Source of the DNA: an uncultured Christensenella sp.
GTDB lineage: Bacteria; Bacillota; Clostridia; Christensenellales; Pumilibacteraceae
NCBI GenBank assembly: GCA_910579205.1
Contig: CAJTTD010000003.1
Span: 146,992 to 210,991 of the forward strand
Length of the DNA: 64,000 bases
Direction of reading: 5' to 3'
Positions 34,544 to 43,751 of this stretch are shown here, piece after piece; the first letter of the stretch is position 1; every line of letters starts with the position of its first letter. The notes beneath the pieces were generated by a model. The model saw only the letters and a list, made by a program, of their open reading frames with translations. It was not told where the DNA came from and made no database searches. The translations under genes were made by a program, and so were the position numbers.

Positions 34544-35446
34544 TTAGTCCTTGTTTAAAAATTTCTCGCCGCAGCGCACGCAGTAGTTGGAACCTTGTTC
34601 CAAAGCTTGACCGCACTTGGGGCAGTTAAAAGTTTTGCCGCTCTTTTTGCCCGCATTGTTGGCGTAGATGAGAGGTATATCCACCTTGCTCGCCTTCATC
34701 GCGTCCACCGAAATATCGTCCTTGCGCCCGTCGTTTACAAGCTTGTTCACGGCGTTGTCTATGGTCTTTTCGGTTATCTCGTCGCGGCGGTCGCCGTACT
34801 CCATTATAAAGCTTTCCATGCTTTCTATCTCGACCGAATCAACTTCTATACCGTAATTATCGAGACAGCCGTTCAACACTTGCTTGAGCTCTTCGCAAAA
34901 CTCGCCTATGCGCGTCTTGCACTTTTTAAACTCGCACGCGCCCAAAGTCTTGGCAAAGTACGCGCGCAAGCTCCCCGAAGTTTTTTCGCGCAGTATCTCG
35001 CGCAATTCGCCGCTATAAAGCGCGCCGCTCTTGAGCCCTATCGCGTTTTTAAACCCAATGCAGTCCTTTATGGTGTATGTATATTTGCCCGTAACGACGG
35101 CGGCGCAGTCCACGCCCAGCTCCGCGTTTTTGCACGGCACGGCTTCCGCCTTGCCGAACCCCCATTGCGCTACGAACTCGTGCGCGCGGTCGACCGCAAA
35201 TACTTCGCTGCTGCCGTACGCCTTGTTGCCGCCGAACAGCTTTTTGTCCTTGTCGGAATTAAAAAGCGAATACACCGTAGCGCTGCCCGCGGTAAGCGCG
35301 CGCGTAACGCCGTTTACCGTTACGAATACGGTAACGCCGCCGTCCGCTACGGTTATTTCGGTGTTGGGCGTAAGTTCCTTTACGTCCGCTATCCGGCACA
35401 CCGCGTCGCCCATGTCGGCTTTGCTTATCTTTATCGTTTTGCCCAT
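34544..35446 (-). CDS. SPFH/YdjI-like protein with C-terminal zinc ribbon
   Basis: 300 residues from the ATG at 35446. The beta-rich N-terminal half (SEVFAVDRAHEFVAQWGFGK, AAVVTGKYTYTIKD) followed by a helical part (REILREKTSGSLRAYFAKTL, LDNYGIEVDSVEIESM) fits the SPFH/band 7-like YdjI group often found beside PspA homologues. The C-terminus is a zinc ribbon, CPKCGQALEQGSNYCVRCG. SPFH proteins form membrane-bound ring scaffolds, so this is a natural membrane-side partner for ESCRT-III-like filaments. The start is uncertain: GAGGCGGTGG supports 35446, and ATGs at 35464 and 35470 are alternatives. It is the first gene after the promoter. Confidence 0.75.
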   Translation of the reverse strand: MGKTIKISKADMGDAVCRIADVKELTPNTEITVADGGVTVFVTVNGVTRALTAGSATVYSLFNSDKDKKLFGGNKAYGSSEVFAVDRAHEFVAQWGFGKAEAVPCKNAELGVDCAAVVTGKYTYTIKDCIGFKNAIGLKSGALYSGELREILREKTSGSLRAYFAKTLGACEFKKCKTRIGEFCEELKQVLNGCLDNYGIEVDSVEIESMESFIMEYGDRRDEITEKTIDNAVNKLVNDGRKDDISVDAMKASKVDIPLIYANNAGKKSGKTFNCPKCGQALEQGSNYCVRCGEKFLNKD

Positions 35447-35493
35447 ATCCACCGCCTCGACCATATCCGCCATGCGGAAAATTATATATATGT

Positions 35494-35522
35494 ATGATAT
35501 CACAATAAATGCGATAACGCAA
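35494..35522 (-). promoter_or_regulatory. promoter of the SPFH/ESCRT-like/AAA operon
   Basis: Minus-strand TTGCGT (35522-35517), 17 bases, TATCAT (35499-35494), about 50 bases before the SPFH-like ATG. Confidence 0.65.
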
Positions 35523-35575
35523 GCGGTTATATAAATTACGCCGCAATTTTAACTCAATTCTAATATTGCCGAGAG

Positions 35576-35601
35576 CAAAATACCCGCCTATCGGGCGGGT
35601 G
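35576..35601 (-). terminator. terminator of the phosphorylase gene
   Basis: ACCCGCC/GGCGGGT stem with a short loop; on the minus strand it is followed by ATTTTG. It isolates the phosphorylase from the downstream operon. Confidence 0.7.
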
Positions 35602-35606
35602 TTTAC

Positions 35607-36341
35607 TCACAGCGAAAAAGCAAGCTCTATCGCGGCGGCGACGGCAGCGCGGTCGGCAGTCCCCACCGTGAGCGACATTATATCGTTAGGCTGCCACTCG
35701 TCGTCTGCGAGACTGTCCGCCGAAATGAAAAACGTGTAAAACTCGTAGCCGCGGAAGTCGCACACCGCTTGAAGCGCCGAGCATTCCATATCCACGGCGA
35801 TACAGCCCTTGGACGCAAGCTCCGCCTTGCGCGTGGGCGTTTCGCGGTAAAACCCGTCCGTCGTCCACGTTCCGCCCACAGTCGCGGCAACGCCCGTCGC
35901 GGACAGCTTATCCGCAACCGTCGCGCTGTTTTTAATTATCATATAATCCGACGGCGCAAGATAGTGATAGCTCGTGCCCTCGTCGCGGTACGCCTTGTCG
36001 GGCACCAAAAACGATCGGTGCGCCGTGTTTACGAGCGCGCCGCAAATGCCGAACGCAACGAAATTCTTTACGCCGCATGCGCCCACCTCTTCCATAGCCA
36101 TCGCCGCGGCGGGCGCGCCCACCGGGCTTTTGTAGACGACTATGCGCTTGCCGTTTCGCTCCGCGCCGTACACCGGCTTATCCACGCCGCCCGTTATGCA
36201 ACCTATCTGTTTAGCCCCCAGCGTTTCCAACAGCTCGTCGAACAAAAAATCGCTGAACGCCGTGATCGCCGTCGCCGCGCCGAAATCGCTCGCCGCCGTC
36301 TTGGGATCTATAAGCCCGTCCTCATCTATAAACTTTATCAT
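35607..36341 (-). CDS. nucleoside phosphorylase (PNP/UDP superfamily)
   Basis: 244 residues. The phosphorylase superfamily fold is shown by VVYKSPVGAPAAAMAMEEV, NFVAFGICGAL (the phosphate/ribose region) and IAVDMECSALQAV, where the Met-Glu pair binds the ribose hydroxyls, plus ISADSLADDEW, whose Asp is in the base-binding position. It cleaves purine or uridine nucleosides with phosphate; the exact base cannot be told from this. AGGAGG precedes the ATG. It lies between the TIR-LRR gene and the SPFH/ESCRT-like operon on the same strand but has its own terminator. Confidence 0.88.
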   Translation of the reverse strand: MIKFIDEDGLIDPKTAASDFGAATAITAFSDFLFDELLETLGAKQIGCITGGVDKPVYGAERNGKRIVVYKSPVGAPAAAMAMEEVGACGVKNFVAFGICGALVNTAHRSFLVPDKAYRDEGTSYHYLAPSDYMIIKNSATVADKLSATGVAATVGGTWTTDGFYRETPTRKAELASKGCIAVDMECSALQAVCDFRGYEFYTFFISADSLADDEWQPNDIMSLTVGTADRAAVAAAIELAFSL

Positions 36342-36417
36342 ATCGTCCTCCTATTCTCATCGCCGCTATGCCGCAGAGCATGTCGCGCTCGATATCGCGT
36401 ATATTTTATGCGATAGT

Positions 36418-39400
36418 CTACTTTGTATTTCCGTCCGTACAGATAACGGTAAACTTGCCCGTGCCCTTCTTCCAACCGCGGTGTTTTTTTATCGCCTTCC
36501 ACTGCTTTTTAGTCCCACCGTATGTTATAGATGTTAGCTTGCCGCAATCTAAGAATGCCCAATACCCGATACTCGTTACGCTGTTAAGTATCGTTATGCT
36601 CGTTAAACTGCTGCAATAAGAGAATACTCTATTTCCTATAATTATAACGCCGACGGGGACAGTTACACTCGTAAGACTACTGCAATTCCTAAATGCATCA
36701 TCCCCGATACTCGTTACGCTGTCGGGTATCGTTATGCTCGTTAAACTGCTGCAACCGTAGAATGCATCATCCCCGATACTCGTTACGCTGTTTGGTATCG
36801 TTATGCTCGTTAAGCTCTTGCAATCGCGGAAAGCCGCATCCCCGATACTCGTTACGCTGTCGGGTATCGTTATGCTCGTTAAACTGCGGCAACCGTCGAA
36901 TGCACAATTCCCGATACTCGTTACGCTGTTTGGTATCGTTACGCTCGTTAAACCACTGCAATAGGAGAATGCATCATCCCCGATACTCGTTACGCTGTAA
37001 GATCTTCCATTATAAGTTACGCTGCTCGGTATGTCTATGCTTCCGATGATATTGCTCAACCGTCGTCCTACTACAGCAGCTCTCCCATCCTTAAAGCTAT
37101 ATCTGACCCCGTCGATTACGGCATATGCATAACCGTTGCTGTCTCTATCGTTATTCTTGCAATCCCACACCACGGGATATTTAAAATGATTCCAATCGCT
37201 ATTCCACCCGTTCGGCTTGCTTGCCGCTTCGCAGTATATCGTTAAATTGCTGCAGCCACAGAATGCATACTCTCCGATACTCGTTACGCTGTCGGGAATA
37301 GTTATGCTCGTTAAGCTACTGCAATAATCGAATGCACGATTCCCGATACTCGTTACGCTGTCGGGAATAGTTATGCTCGTTAAGCTACTGCAATAATCGA
37401 ATGCACGATTCCCGATACTCGTTACGCTGTCGGGTATCGTTATGCTCGTTAAACCGCTACAACCCTCGAATGCCCAGTCCCCGATACTCGTTACGCCGTT
37501 TCCTAAAATGACGTTCTTTAAGCTACGGCATCCATTGAATACATGATCTTCAATCTTTTTTATTCCGTCGGGTATATCCACCTTTGTTAAACAAACGCAA
37601 TCGTGAAAAGCAAAGCTATCTATACTTTTTAGCGTTTTAGGCATATCGATATAAGTCAAAGCTCTGCAGCCGCCGAATGCGTTCCTTTCTATTTTCGTTA
37701 CACTGTTCGGTAACCAAACGTTATTTAACGTACTGCACCCGCTAAATGCACTATGTCCTATACTCGTTACGCCTTGCGGTATCGCGACGTCGCCGCCTTT
37801 GCCTTTATATTTTTTCAGCGTCGTGCCGTACATCTCGAATGCGGATCTATCGTAATCATTCAAATCGGACGTTTTCGTAGCCGCGCTCTCATGCGCAGCG
37901 CCGCCGACTTCCAAAATATCGCCCAACCGCTTTGCCGCGCCCGTTATAGCCGCGCCCGCCTTGTTAGCCGCGTCGGTAACTGCAGTTGCCACTTGTTCTT
38001 TTACTTGCTTGAACTGTTTTGCGAGTATGCCGCCACCGCCGCTTTTTTGCGAAGGAGACGAAACCGCGACGAATTTGTTGCCGCCGCAGAACATGCAAAA
38101 TTTGGCGTCGCCGTCGTTAAGCCCGCCGCATGCCGCGCATTTTTTTTGCGCGTCCGCACGCCCCTTCCTATCGGCATTTACCGCCGCTTTATTTTCGCCC
38201 GCGCGCGCGGATCTCAACCGCTCGTTTTCGGCTTTAAGTCTTTCTATCTCCGCTTGCTTTTGCCGCTCTATCTCGGCGAGCCTTTGCTCGCTCTCGCGCT
38301 GCGCGCGTTCAAGCTCTTCGCGCTTTGCCCGCTCCGTCTCTTCCTTTATCCTTTCTATCTCTTCTTGCTTTTCGCGTTCTTGCTCTTTAAACAGCGAGTA
38401 TTCGTCTTGAGTATCGAAGAACTTTCTGCAGCCGCATTCCATGCACAGCTTTGCCGCGCTCGGGTTTTCGGTGCCGCAGTCGGCGCAGTACTTGGCGTCT
38501 TTTGCTTCCGCGCGTTTCGTTTTGTACGGCACTATCCTTGCTATTAGGTCGTCTGTATCTCTACAGTACTCCAGTCCGTCGAAGAACTCCTTTAACAGTT
38601 TCTTTGCGCCCGCTTTCGTACTGTCGCCGTACTCGTCGAGTATGTACTCTATCCGTCCCATGCTCTTCCGCTTGCTCTTTATATACGGCAGCTCCACTCT
38701 CAACGCGTCGCAGTCCAGATCGCGCGAGTTTTCCGACGACATGTACACCACGCACTTGCAGTTATCCATTGCCGTTTTCAACAGCTCTTCGTACCGCGCT
38801 ACCGCACCCTTGCCGTGCCTTAAGTTCCGCTCCGCTACGAAACAGCTTATCTTGTTACTTTCCAGATACTCTACTGTTTCGTTCACTCGCGCTCTGTCCT
38901 TGCTCGAGTATGCTACAAACACATCCCTCGGCACTTCCGCCGTATATATCCCGTCGTCTATCTTTTCCGCTTCGTCTTCCGCTTTTGTTATGTACTCCAA
39001 TCGCTTGTCTTTGTCTTTGCCGTATGCGCGTTCTATATACGCTTTTACGCTCAGCACGTTGCGCTTTTCCATGCTCTTGAGCATGAACTCTGTTATATCG
39101 TCCGACAGATATCCGTACTTATCCGTATCTATCCCGTTTATGTATTTATTCAGTTTTTCCGCGTTGCGCTTTATCGCCGTTTCGTAGAAGTTTGCTTGTA
39201 CGTCCTTGGGCAAGTACTTTTTCAGTTCTCTTGCGCACTGCAATACCTTTTCGTCGTCTGTATATTTTTCGTGCGCCGCTTCGTACAGATTGTACCGAGC
39301 GTTCGCTATATCCCGCTCCCGAGCTTGTTCGAGCGCTATGCTTACGCCCGCGCCCAGCTCCGCGCGCATTTGTTCTGCTTGGTCTTGTACGTTATCTTCT

Positions 39401-39504
39401 TCAAAGCTATGTCCGCAATACGCGCAGCGGTATTTCCCTTCTCCCGTCTTTTCCGTCTGTCGTCCGCAGTTCAGACATGTTATATTGCTTTCTTTTACCG
39501 CCAT
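36418..39504 (-). CDS. TIR domain + zinc ribbons + coiled coil + BspA-type LRR protein
   Basis: 1028 residues. A zinc ribbon is at 10-30 (CLNCGRQ, CAYCG), then a helical region. A TIR domain spans about 193-325: [45 protein letters not shown], and ALRVELPY with the candidate catalytic Glu at 271. Two further ribbons are at 340-357 and 456-473, on either side of a Glu/Arg/Lys-rich coiled coil (370-432). From about 570 to 1005 there are some fifteen LRR_5 units of 23 residues of the [22 protein letters not shown] type. There is no signal peptide or membrane helix, so it is predicted cytoplasmic. TIR domains degrade NAD+ or make cyclic ADP-ribose signals in bacterial immunity; no nucleotide-binding (NB-ARC) module is present. 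A weak TTGACA-18-TAAATT lies upstream. Confidence 0.9.
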   Translation of the reverse strand: MAVKESNITCLNCGRQTEKTGEGKYRCAYCGHSFEEDNVQDQAEQMRAELGAGVSIALEQARERDIANARYNLYEAAHEKYTDDEKVLQCARELKKYLPKDVQANFYETAIKRNAEKLNKYINGIDTDKYGYLSDDITEFMLKSMEKRNVLSVKAYIERAYGKDKDKRLEYITKAEDEAEKIDDGIYTAEVPRDVFVAYSSKDRARVNETVEYLESNKISCFVAERNLRHGKGAVARYEELLKTAMDNCKCVVYMSSENSRDLDCDALRVELPYIKSKRKSMGRIEYILDEYGDSTKAGAKKLLKEFFDGLEYCRDTDDLIARIVPYKTKRAEAKDAKYCADCGTENPSAAKLCMECGCRKFFDTQDEYSLFKEQEREKQEEIERIKEETERAKREELERAQRESEQRLAEIERQKQAEIERLKAENERLRSARAGENKAAVNADRKGRADAQKKCAACGGLNDGDAKFCMFCGGNKFVAVSSPSQKSGGGGILAKQFKQVKEQVATAVTDAANKAGAAITGAAKRLGDILEVGGAAHESAATKTSDLNDYDRSAFEMYGTTLKKYKGKGGDVAIPQGVTSIGHSAFSGCSTLNNVWLPNSVTKIERNAFGGCRALTYIDMPKTLKSIDSFAFHDCVCLTKVDIPDGIKKIEDHVFNGCRSLKNVILGNGVTSIGDWAFEGCSGLTSITIPDSVTSIGNRAFDYCSSLTSITIPDSVTSIGNRAFDYCSSLTSITIPDSVTSIGEYAFCGCSNLTIYCEAASKPNGWNSDWNHFKYPVVWDCKNNDRDSNGYAYAVIDGVRYSFKDGRAAVVGRRLSNIIGSIDIPSSVTYNGRSYSVTSIGDDAFSYCSGLTSVTIPNSVTSIGNCAFDGCRSLTSITIPDSVTSIGDAAFRDCKSLTSITIPNSVTSIGDDAFYGCSSLTSITIPDSVTSIGDDAFRNCSSLTSVTVPVGVIIIGNRVFSYCSSLTSITILNSVTSIGYWAFLDCGKLTSITYGGTKKQWKAIKKHRGWKKGTGKFTVICTDGNTK
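37275..37412. repeat. two identical adjacent 69-base LRR units
   Basis: Two consecutive 23-codon repeats inside the TIR-LRR gene are identical at the DNA level (unit beginning CCGATACTCGTTACGCTGTC). The other units differ by several bases. This indicates a very recent tandem duplication. Confidence 0.85.
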
Positions 39505-39688
39505 GTGCCACTTCTTCCTCGCCGAGTATTCTTTTTATAATTTACCACACGCGCCGCCGCATTGTCAATCTATTTGCTACAAGTGCACTGTTTCCGCTTC
39601 CGCGGCTACGGTCATATCGCAATGAGCAATAAAAAACAGCCGCGCTTTACTGTAGTTCCTATAGGGAATTTTAGGCAAGCCGCAGGTT

Positions 39689-39725
39689 ATAGAAAAGGTA
39701 TGGCATAAAGCCATACCTTTTCTAT
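39689..39725. repeat. perfect 16-base-pair hairpin in the AT-rich gap
   Basis: ATAGAAAAGGTATGGC and its reverse complement around the loop ATAAA. It lies in the non-coding stretch 39505-39879 between the divergent TIR-LRR and P-loop genes. A T-rich tail is present but no gene ends here, so it may be a terminator remnant. Confidence 0.7.
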
Positions 39726-39745
39726 TGTATTTTAAGCGTGGACGA

Positions 39746-39767
39746 ACTAGGCTACTTGTAGCCTAGT
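39746..39767. promoter_or_regulatory. palindrome ACTAGGCTAC-TT-GTAGCCTAGT (operator-like)
   Basis: Perfect ten-base arms with a two-base centre, 50 bases upstream of the P-loop gene promoter and 240 bases upstream of the TIR-LRR start. It has the form of a dimeric regulator site; the regulator is unknown. Confidence 0.45.
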
Positions 39768-39816
39768 GAGATATAGATATGTTTTATATAGCACGCAAAA
39801 TACAAAATTCAATCGG

Positions 39817-39845
39817 TTGCGCTCTTTTATTTTTCATGATATAAT
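39817..39845 (+). promoter_or_regulatory. promoter of the AT-rich P-loop gene
   Basis: TTGCGC at 39817-39822, 17 bases, TATAAT at 39840-39845. Confidence 0.75.
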
Positions 39846-39879
39846 GATTGTACGATAAACAGTAATTTAGCGGAGAGTT

Positions 39880-40392
39880 ATGATAGTTTTAATTGCGGGA
39901 ACAACTCATACAGGAAAGACATTATTGGCACAAAAATTGTTGGAAAAGTATAAATTTCCGTATCTTTCTATTGACCACTTAAAAATGGGTTTGATAAGAA
40001 GCAATCAAACTACAATAAGCGTAACCGATGACGAAAAACTAACGCCGTATTTATGGGCGATAATTAAAGAAATGATCAAAACAGCAATAGAAAACGAACA
40101 AAATCTTATTGTTGAAGGTTGTTACATACCATTTGATTGGGCAAAAGATTTTAATAAAGAGTATTTGTTGTATATCAAATACTATTGCTTAATTATGAGC
40201 AAAAACTATATACAAAAGCATTTTTCCGATATTTTAGCAAATGAAAGTATAGCTGAACAAAGGCTTACAAGCGGAGATTTGGTACAGGAAAATTTTATTA
40301 AAGAAAACGAAAGCAATTTGCAAATGTGCAAAAAATACGGACTAAACTACATTTTGATAGATACAGAATATAAAGTTGATATTGACTTATAA
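39880..40392 (+). CDS. P-loop kinase-like NTPase, AT-rich (probable horizontal transfer)
   Basis: 170 residues. The N-terminus MIVLIAGTTHTGKTLLAQKL is a Walker A of the small-molecule kinase type (G-x4-GKT), followed by FPYLSIDHLKMGLIRS and LIVEGCYIPFDW, which resemble the substrate region of kinases related to adenylate/shikimate kinase or zeta toxin-like folds. The substrate is unknown. Its codons are strongly AT-rich (AAA, AAT, TTA, ATT), unlike all neighbours. It has its own promoter, GGAGAG ribosome site and terminator, so it looks like an independently acquired cassette. Confidence 0.85.
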   Translation: MIVLIAGTTHTGKTLLAQKLLEKYKFPYLSIDHLKMGLIRSNQTTISVTDDEKLTPYLWAIIKEMIKTAIENEQNLIVEGCYIPFDWAKDFNKEYLLYIKYYCLIMSKNYIQKHFSDILANESIAEQRLTSGDLVQENFIKENESNLQMCKKYGLNYILIDTEYKVDIDL

Positions 40393-40425
40393 ATTTCAAT
40401 TTATCTTTGTAAATAATGTGTAGTT

Positions 40426-40459
40426 AAAGGCTCTCGAACAAAATGTCCGAGAGCCTTTT
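40426..40459 (+). terminator. terminator of the P-loop gene
   Basis: AAAGGCTCTCG and CGAGAGCCTTT arms (11 base pairs) with TTTTG following on the plus strand. Confidence 0.85.
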
Positions 40460-40558
40460 GTCATCACTTGAAAGAGCAACTCTTAAAAATTTAGTTTTTT
40501 CATTCCATATGGGAACTACGCTTTTACGACGCGACTGTCATTATTTTGTCATTATCTG

Positions 40559-42103
40559 TTAAATGCACTCGAATACGGTAAACGACAGCGGCGGAACGTC
40601 GATACCGTTCTTTTTGGGTTTGGCTTCTTTGCCTATGGAGAAAATCGCTTTCGATTTGGCTTTTACTTCTACCGCCACGCTCGCCTTTGTCTTGAGCGGG
40701 TTGACTACGCACAGCAAATTGCCGCGTTTGTAGCACAGCGGTTCGCTGCCTTTGGCGTGAACGAACCCGAGTTCTTTGGATATAAATTCGGCGCGCGATC
40801 TTCTGAACGCCAAGATCGACTTAATGCAATTCAGCAGCGATTTCTTGTCTTTTTCTTGCGCCGCGACGTTTATCTGTTTATCGACCGCCGCGGGTAAAAA
40901 CGTCTTGTCCGCCGCCGAGAATCCCGCGTTTTTGCTCATATCCCACTGCATGGGCGTGCGCGAACCCGTCCGCGCAAACCCGCACTCCACCGACGGCAAG
41001 TCTTTAATATACTTCATGCCTATCTCGTCGCCGTAGTAAATAAACGGCACGCCGGGCAGAGTGAACAGCGTAGCGTAAATAATCTTGAGCTGCTCTTGAG
41101 TGTAATAGGGCGCGAGGCGCGGCGTGTCGTGGTTACAGCTTATTATAGCTATGTAGCCGTCCTCTTTTACCGCGTCGTGCCACTCGGAAAACCCGTCGGC
41201 TATCTTCTTTGCGTCGCCTCTGCCTTCCGCGTCGAAGTAGCTGTACGTGTCGGGTTCTTCTTCCCCGCGCACCAATAGATTATACGGATTGCCGTGGTGA
41301 TCGAGCATGAAATCGGCGTGGAAACCCGCGCGTATCGCTTGCGGATCGCACCACTCGGAAACTATAATGCAGTCGGGATACTCCGCGTCGAGCATAGCTC
41401 TTACGTCGCGCCATATCTCGCTCGTGGCGGGTTTTTCGCTTTGGCTGCCGTCGTTTTTGACGAGCGAGTCCGCCATATCCACGCGAAAACCGTCCGCGCC
41501 GCGGTCCAGCCAAAACCGCATGACCGACTTTAACCACTCGCGCGTTTTGACCGCCGCGTCAGATTTACAAGACATCTGCCAGCTCGGATCGTCCACCTTG
41601 TTAAAACCGTAATTGAGCGCGGGCTGCGTGGAATAGAAGTTGACTATATAATTACCCTTGCGGTCGTGCCGTCCCGCTATCGCCTTGAACCCGTCGGGGA
41701 AATGCCATTCGTGATTGGTCCAGATATATCTGTCGTACATGTCGTTGGGAACGTTTTCTGCGCTCTTCAAAAAGTCGGCGTTCTCTTCCGACGTATGCCC
41801 GGGAACGAGGTCGAGTATCACCTTAATGCCCTTGGCGTGCGCCGTCTTTATAAAGTCGTCGAAATCGCTTTCCGTGCCGAAGCGTTCGGACACTTTAAAG
41901 TAGTCGCGCACGTCGTATCCGCCGTCTCTGAACGGAGAATCGTAATGCGGATTGAGCCATATAGCGTTGCAGCCGAGCGATTTTATATAGTCGAGCTTGC
42001 CCGTTATTCCCTTGAGATCGCCGTAACCGTCGCCGTTGGCGTCCATATAAGAATTGGGATAGATCTCGTAAAAGACCGCCGATTTCAACCATGTGTTTGA
42101 CAT
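40559..42103 (-). CDS. GH13 alpha-glucosidase/oligo-1,6-glucosidase-type enzyme
   Basis: 514 residues. GH13 conserved regions are all present: I DLVPGHTSEE, II GFRVDMADS (nucleophile Asp), III IIVSEWCD (acid/base Glu) and IV ISCNHDTPRL (transition-state Asp). DANGDGYGDLKGI is the calcium loop typical of the oligo-1,6-glucosidase subgroup, and SRTPMQWD is also typical. There is no signal peptide, so it acts on imported malto- or isomalto-oligosaccharides. The ATG at 42103 follows GGGAG by 5 bases; a TTG at 42130 is rejected. It is 65 bases downstream of the Wzz-like gene on the same strand. Confidence 0.94.
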   Translation of the reverse strand: MSNTWLKSAVFYEIYPNSYMDANGDGYGDLKGITGKLDYIKSLGCNAIWLNPHYDSPFRDGGYDVRDYFKVSERFGTESDFDDFIKTAHAKGIKVILDLVPGHTSEENADFLKSAENVPNDMYDRYIWTNHEWHFPDGFKAIAGRHDRKGNYIVNFYSTQPALNYGFNKVDDPSWQMSCKSDAAVKTREWLKSVMRFWLDRGADGFRVDMADSLVKNDGSQSEKPATSEIWRDVRAMLDAEYPDCIIVSEWCDPQAIRAGFHADFMLDHHGNPYNLLVRGEEEPDTYSYFDAEGRGDAKKIADGFSEWHDAVKEDGYIAIISCNHDTPRLAPYYTQEQLKIIYATLFTLPGVPFIYYGDEIGMKYIKDLPSVECGFARTGSRTPMQWDMSKNAGFSAADKTFLPAAVDKQINVAAQEKDKKSLLNCIKSILAFRRSRAEFISKELGFVHAKGSEPLCYKRGNLLCVVNPLKTKASVAVEVKAKSKAIFSIGKEAKPKKNGIDVPPLSFTVFECI

Positions 42104-42168
42104 AAATGCTCCCGTTAACTGTATTTTCAAATGGATCGTATGAGTTTTTGCCGCGCGTTATGAACGGT

Positions 42169-43680
42169 TTATTTTTTATTGCGCTTTTGATCGGACGTTA
42201 TATCGCTTTGCGCATTTGTGTCGCAGTCGTCCGCCGCGTTATCGTCCGCCGAGCTGTCGCAAGCGGCATTGGCGAGCGCCGATTTCTTTTCTTTGGCGTT
42301 GCGTTTGGAGATCTTTATCACCGTAACGAGCGATGCCGCAAGAAGCGCCGCCATCACTACGCACGCATATATTATGAGTATATTGAACTGTATAGACATT
42401 CTCATAACTACGGGCGAACGCACCGCGCGCACAGACTGCGCTATAAACGTTGTATCGTAATATTCGGTAACCGTGCCGTTTACTTTGTCTACGAATACCT
42501 TGCTCATATTCTCGAGCTGCACTATCGTTTTCGACACATACTCGACAGCGGCGTCCGTGGGCTTCTCGCTGCTCGCGGTAAGTTTGTTATAACGAAGAGT
42601 AATGTTATCGAGCTGGTTTGTTAGCGTCTTGACCTTGGCGTTTTCGGTATCCACCCTTTCAAGCCACACGTAATATTCCTTGGGATACGCTTCCGTCGTG
42701 ATAGTCTGACCGTTGACATTGGAAGTAATGGTATTGGGTTTTATGCTGTCTTTTATTTCGATAATGGACTCGAGATACGCTTGTTGCGCGGTAAGCTCGT
42801 TCTGCTTTTGAGTTTTGGATTCGGCGAGCGCGCTCAACGCATTGTCTATATCGCGCCACACGTTGTTGGAAAGGATATAGCTGTTGAATGCGTCGTAACT
42901 GCGCTTTATAACGCTGAGATTGCTCAAAAGCGTGGCGAACGTGGTGTTATTGTCGGTCGCGGTAAACGCAGGCGCTTCCGCCGCAAGTCTGTTGAGGTAG
43001 GTCTCTATGGGATCGAACGTCTGCATGTACAGATCGTACATATCCGCATACTCGAGCATCGCGTTCTGCGACAGTATATACGCGTCCGACGAGAACATGT
43101 TGCTCACCGTGTAGCGGCTCTTGAAGTCCTTGCAGAATTCGGCTACGACATGCGTCAACAGCGTTTTTGCCTGAACGTCGGACAAGCCGAGCTTTTGCGG
43201 TTCGGAAATGATTATCTCGAACTGCGTCGGGCGCATGACGTACGTGCGCAACTCGCTCGCCGCGTCGGAATCGCCGCGCGACGCCGCTTCCACGAGCTTT
43301 CTGTATTCTTCGGTCTCCACGCCGTCAACGCGCATGGATGCGCGCAGCTTGGATATGTCGGTTATAACGTCCGTAAGCTCGGACGCTTCCACCGCCTTGT
43401 CGAGCACCGTCGTGGAAATAATGTTATCTGTGTTCAACACGCCGCCGTTGGGGTCGAGCCCCTCTTCTATCCCTTCGTATATAAACTCTATGGAAGTAAG
43501 ACCGACGCGTTCGGACTTGTACAAAAACTTGACGGGCAAAACTACCGCGGACGCGAGCGCCAAAGCCACGACAAGATAAATTATCATGCGCAACCAAGCT
43601 TTCTTAAAAAAGTACCCTACCTTTTTAAGAGTTATGCCCTCTTCCAATTCCGCTTCGTCGTAGTTGTAAGCGTTATCCAT
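42169..43680 (-). CDS. Wzz-like polysaccharide co-polymerase family membrane protein
   Basis: 503 residues with one helix near the N-terminus (about residues 33-52), a long extracytoplasmic helical region (about 350 residues, rich in Ala, Leu, Thr), a second helix near residue 435, and a low-complexity acidic Asp/Ala/Asn tail. This two-helix layout is that of Wzz/CapA-type chain-length regulators; the usual Pro-rich motif before the second helix is not clear (RSPVVMRMS), so assignment is by layout. No glycosyltransferases or tyrosine kinase are adjacent. A good promoter lies upstream. Confidence 0.6.
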   Translation of the reverse strand: MDNAYNYDEAELEEGITLKKVGYFFKKAWLRMIIYLVVALALASAVVLPVKFLYKSERVGLTSIEFIYEGIEEGLDPNGGVLNTDNIISTTVLDKAVEASELTDVITDISKLRASMRVDGVETEEYRKLVEAASRGDSDAASELRTYVMRPTQFEIIISEPQKLGLSDVQAKTLLTHVVAEFCKDFKSRYTVSNMFSSDAYILSQNAMLEYADMYDLYMQTFDPIETYLNRLAAEAPAFTATDNNTTFATLLSNLSVIKRSYDAFNSYILSNNVWRDIDNALSALAESKTQKQNELTAQQAYLESIIEIKDSIKPNTITSNVNGQTITTEAYPKEYYVWLERVDTENAKVKTLTNQLDNITLRYNKLTASSEKPTDAAVEYVSKTIVQLENMSKVFVDKVNGTVTEYYDTTFIAQSVRAVRSPVVMRMSIQFNILIIYACVVMAALLAASLVTVIKISKRNAKEKKSALANAACDSSADDNAADDCDTNAQSDITSDQKRNKK

Positions 43681-43722
43681 ATTTTCTCCTTTGATGACAG
43701 CCGAATACGACTTGATAAAAAT

Positions 43723-43751
43723 AGTATATCACTATCTTAATATAAAATCAA
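43723..43751 (-). promoter_or_regulatory. promoter of the Wzz-like gene
   Basis: Minus-strand TTGATT (43751-43746), 17 bases, TATACT (43728-43723). Confidence 0.75.

Noticed and set aside
35494..39504. One operon from TIR-LRR through the ESCRT-like genes
   Set aside because: A terminator after the phosphorylase (35576-35601) and a separate promoter at 35494 make one transcript unlikely, though functional linkage is still possible.
39689..39767. Ends of an insertion sequence
   Set aside because: The two palindromes are not terminal inverted repeats of each other and no transposase frame lies near.
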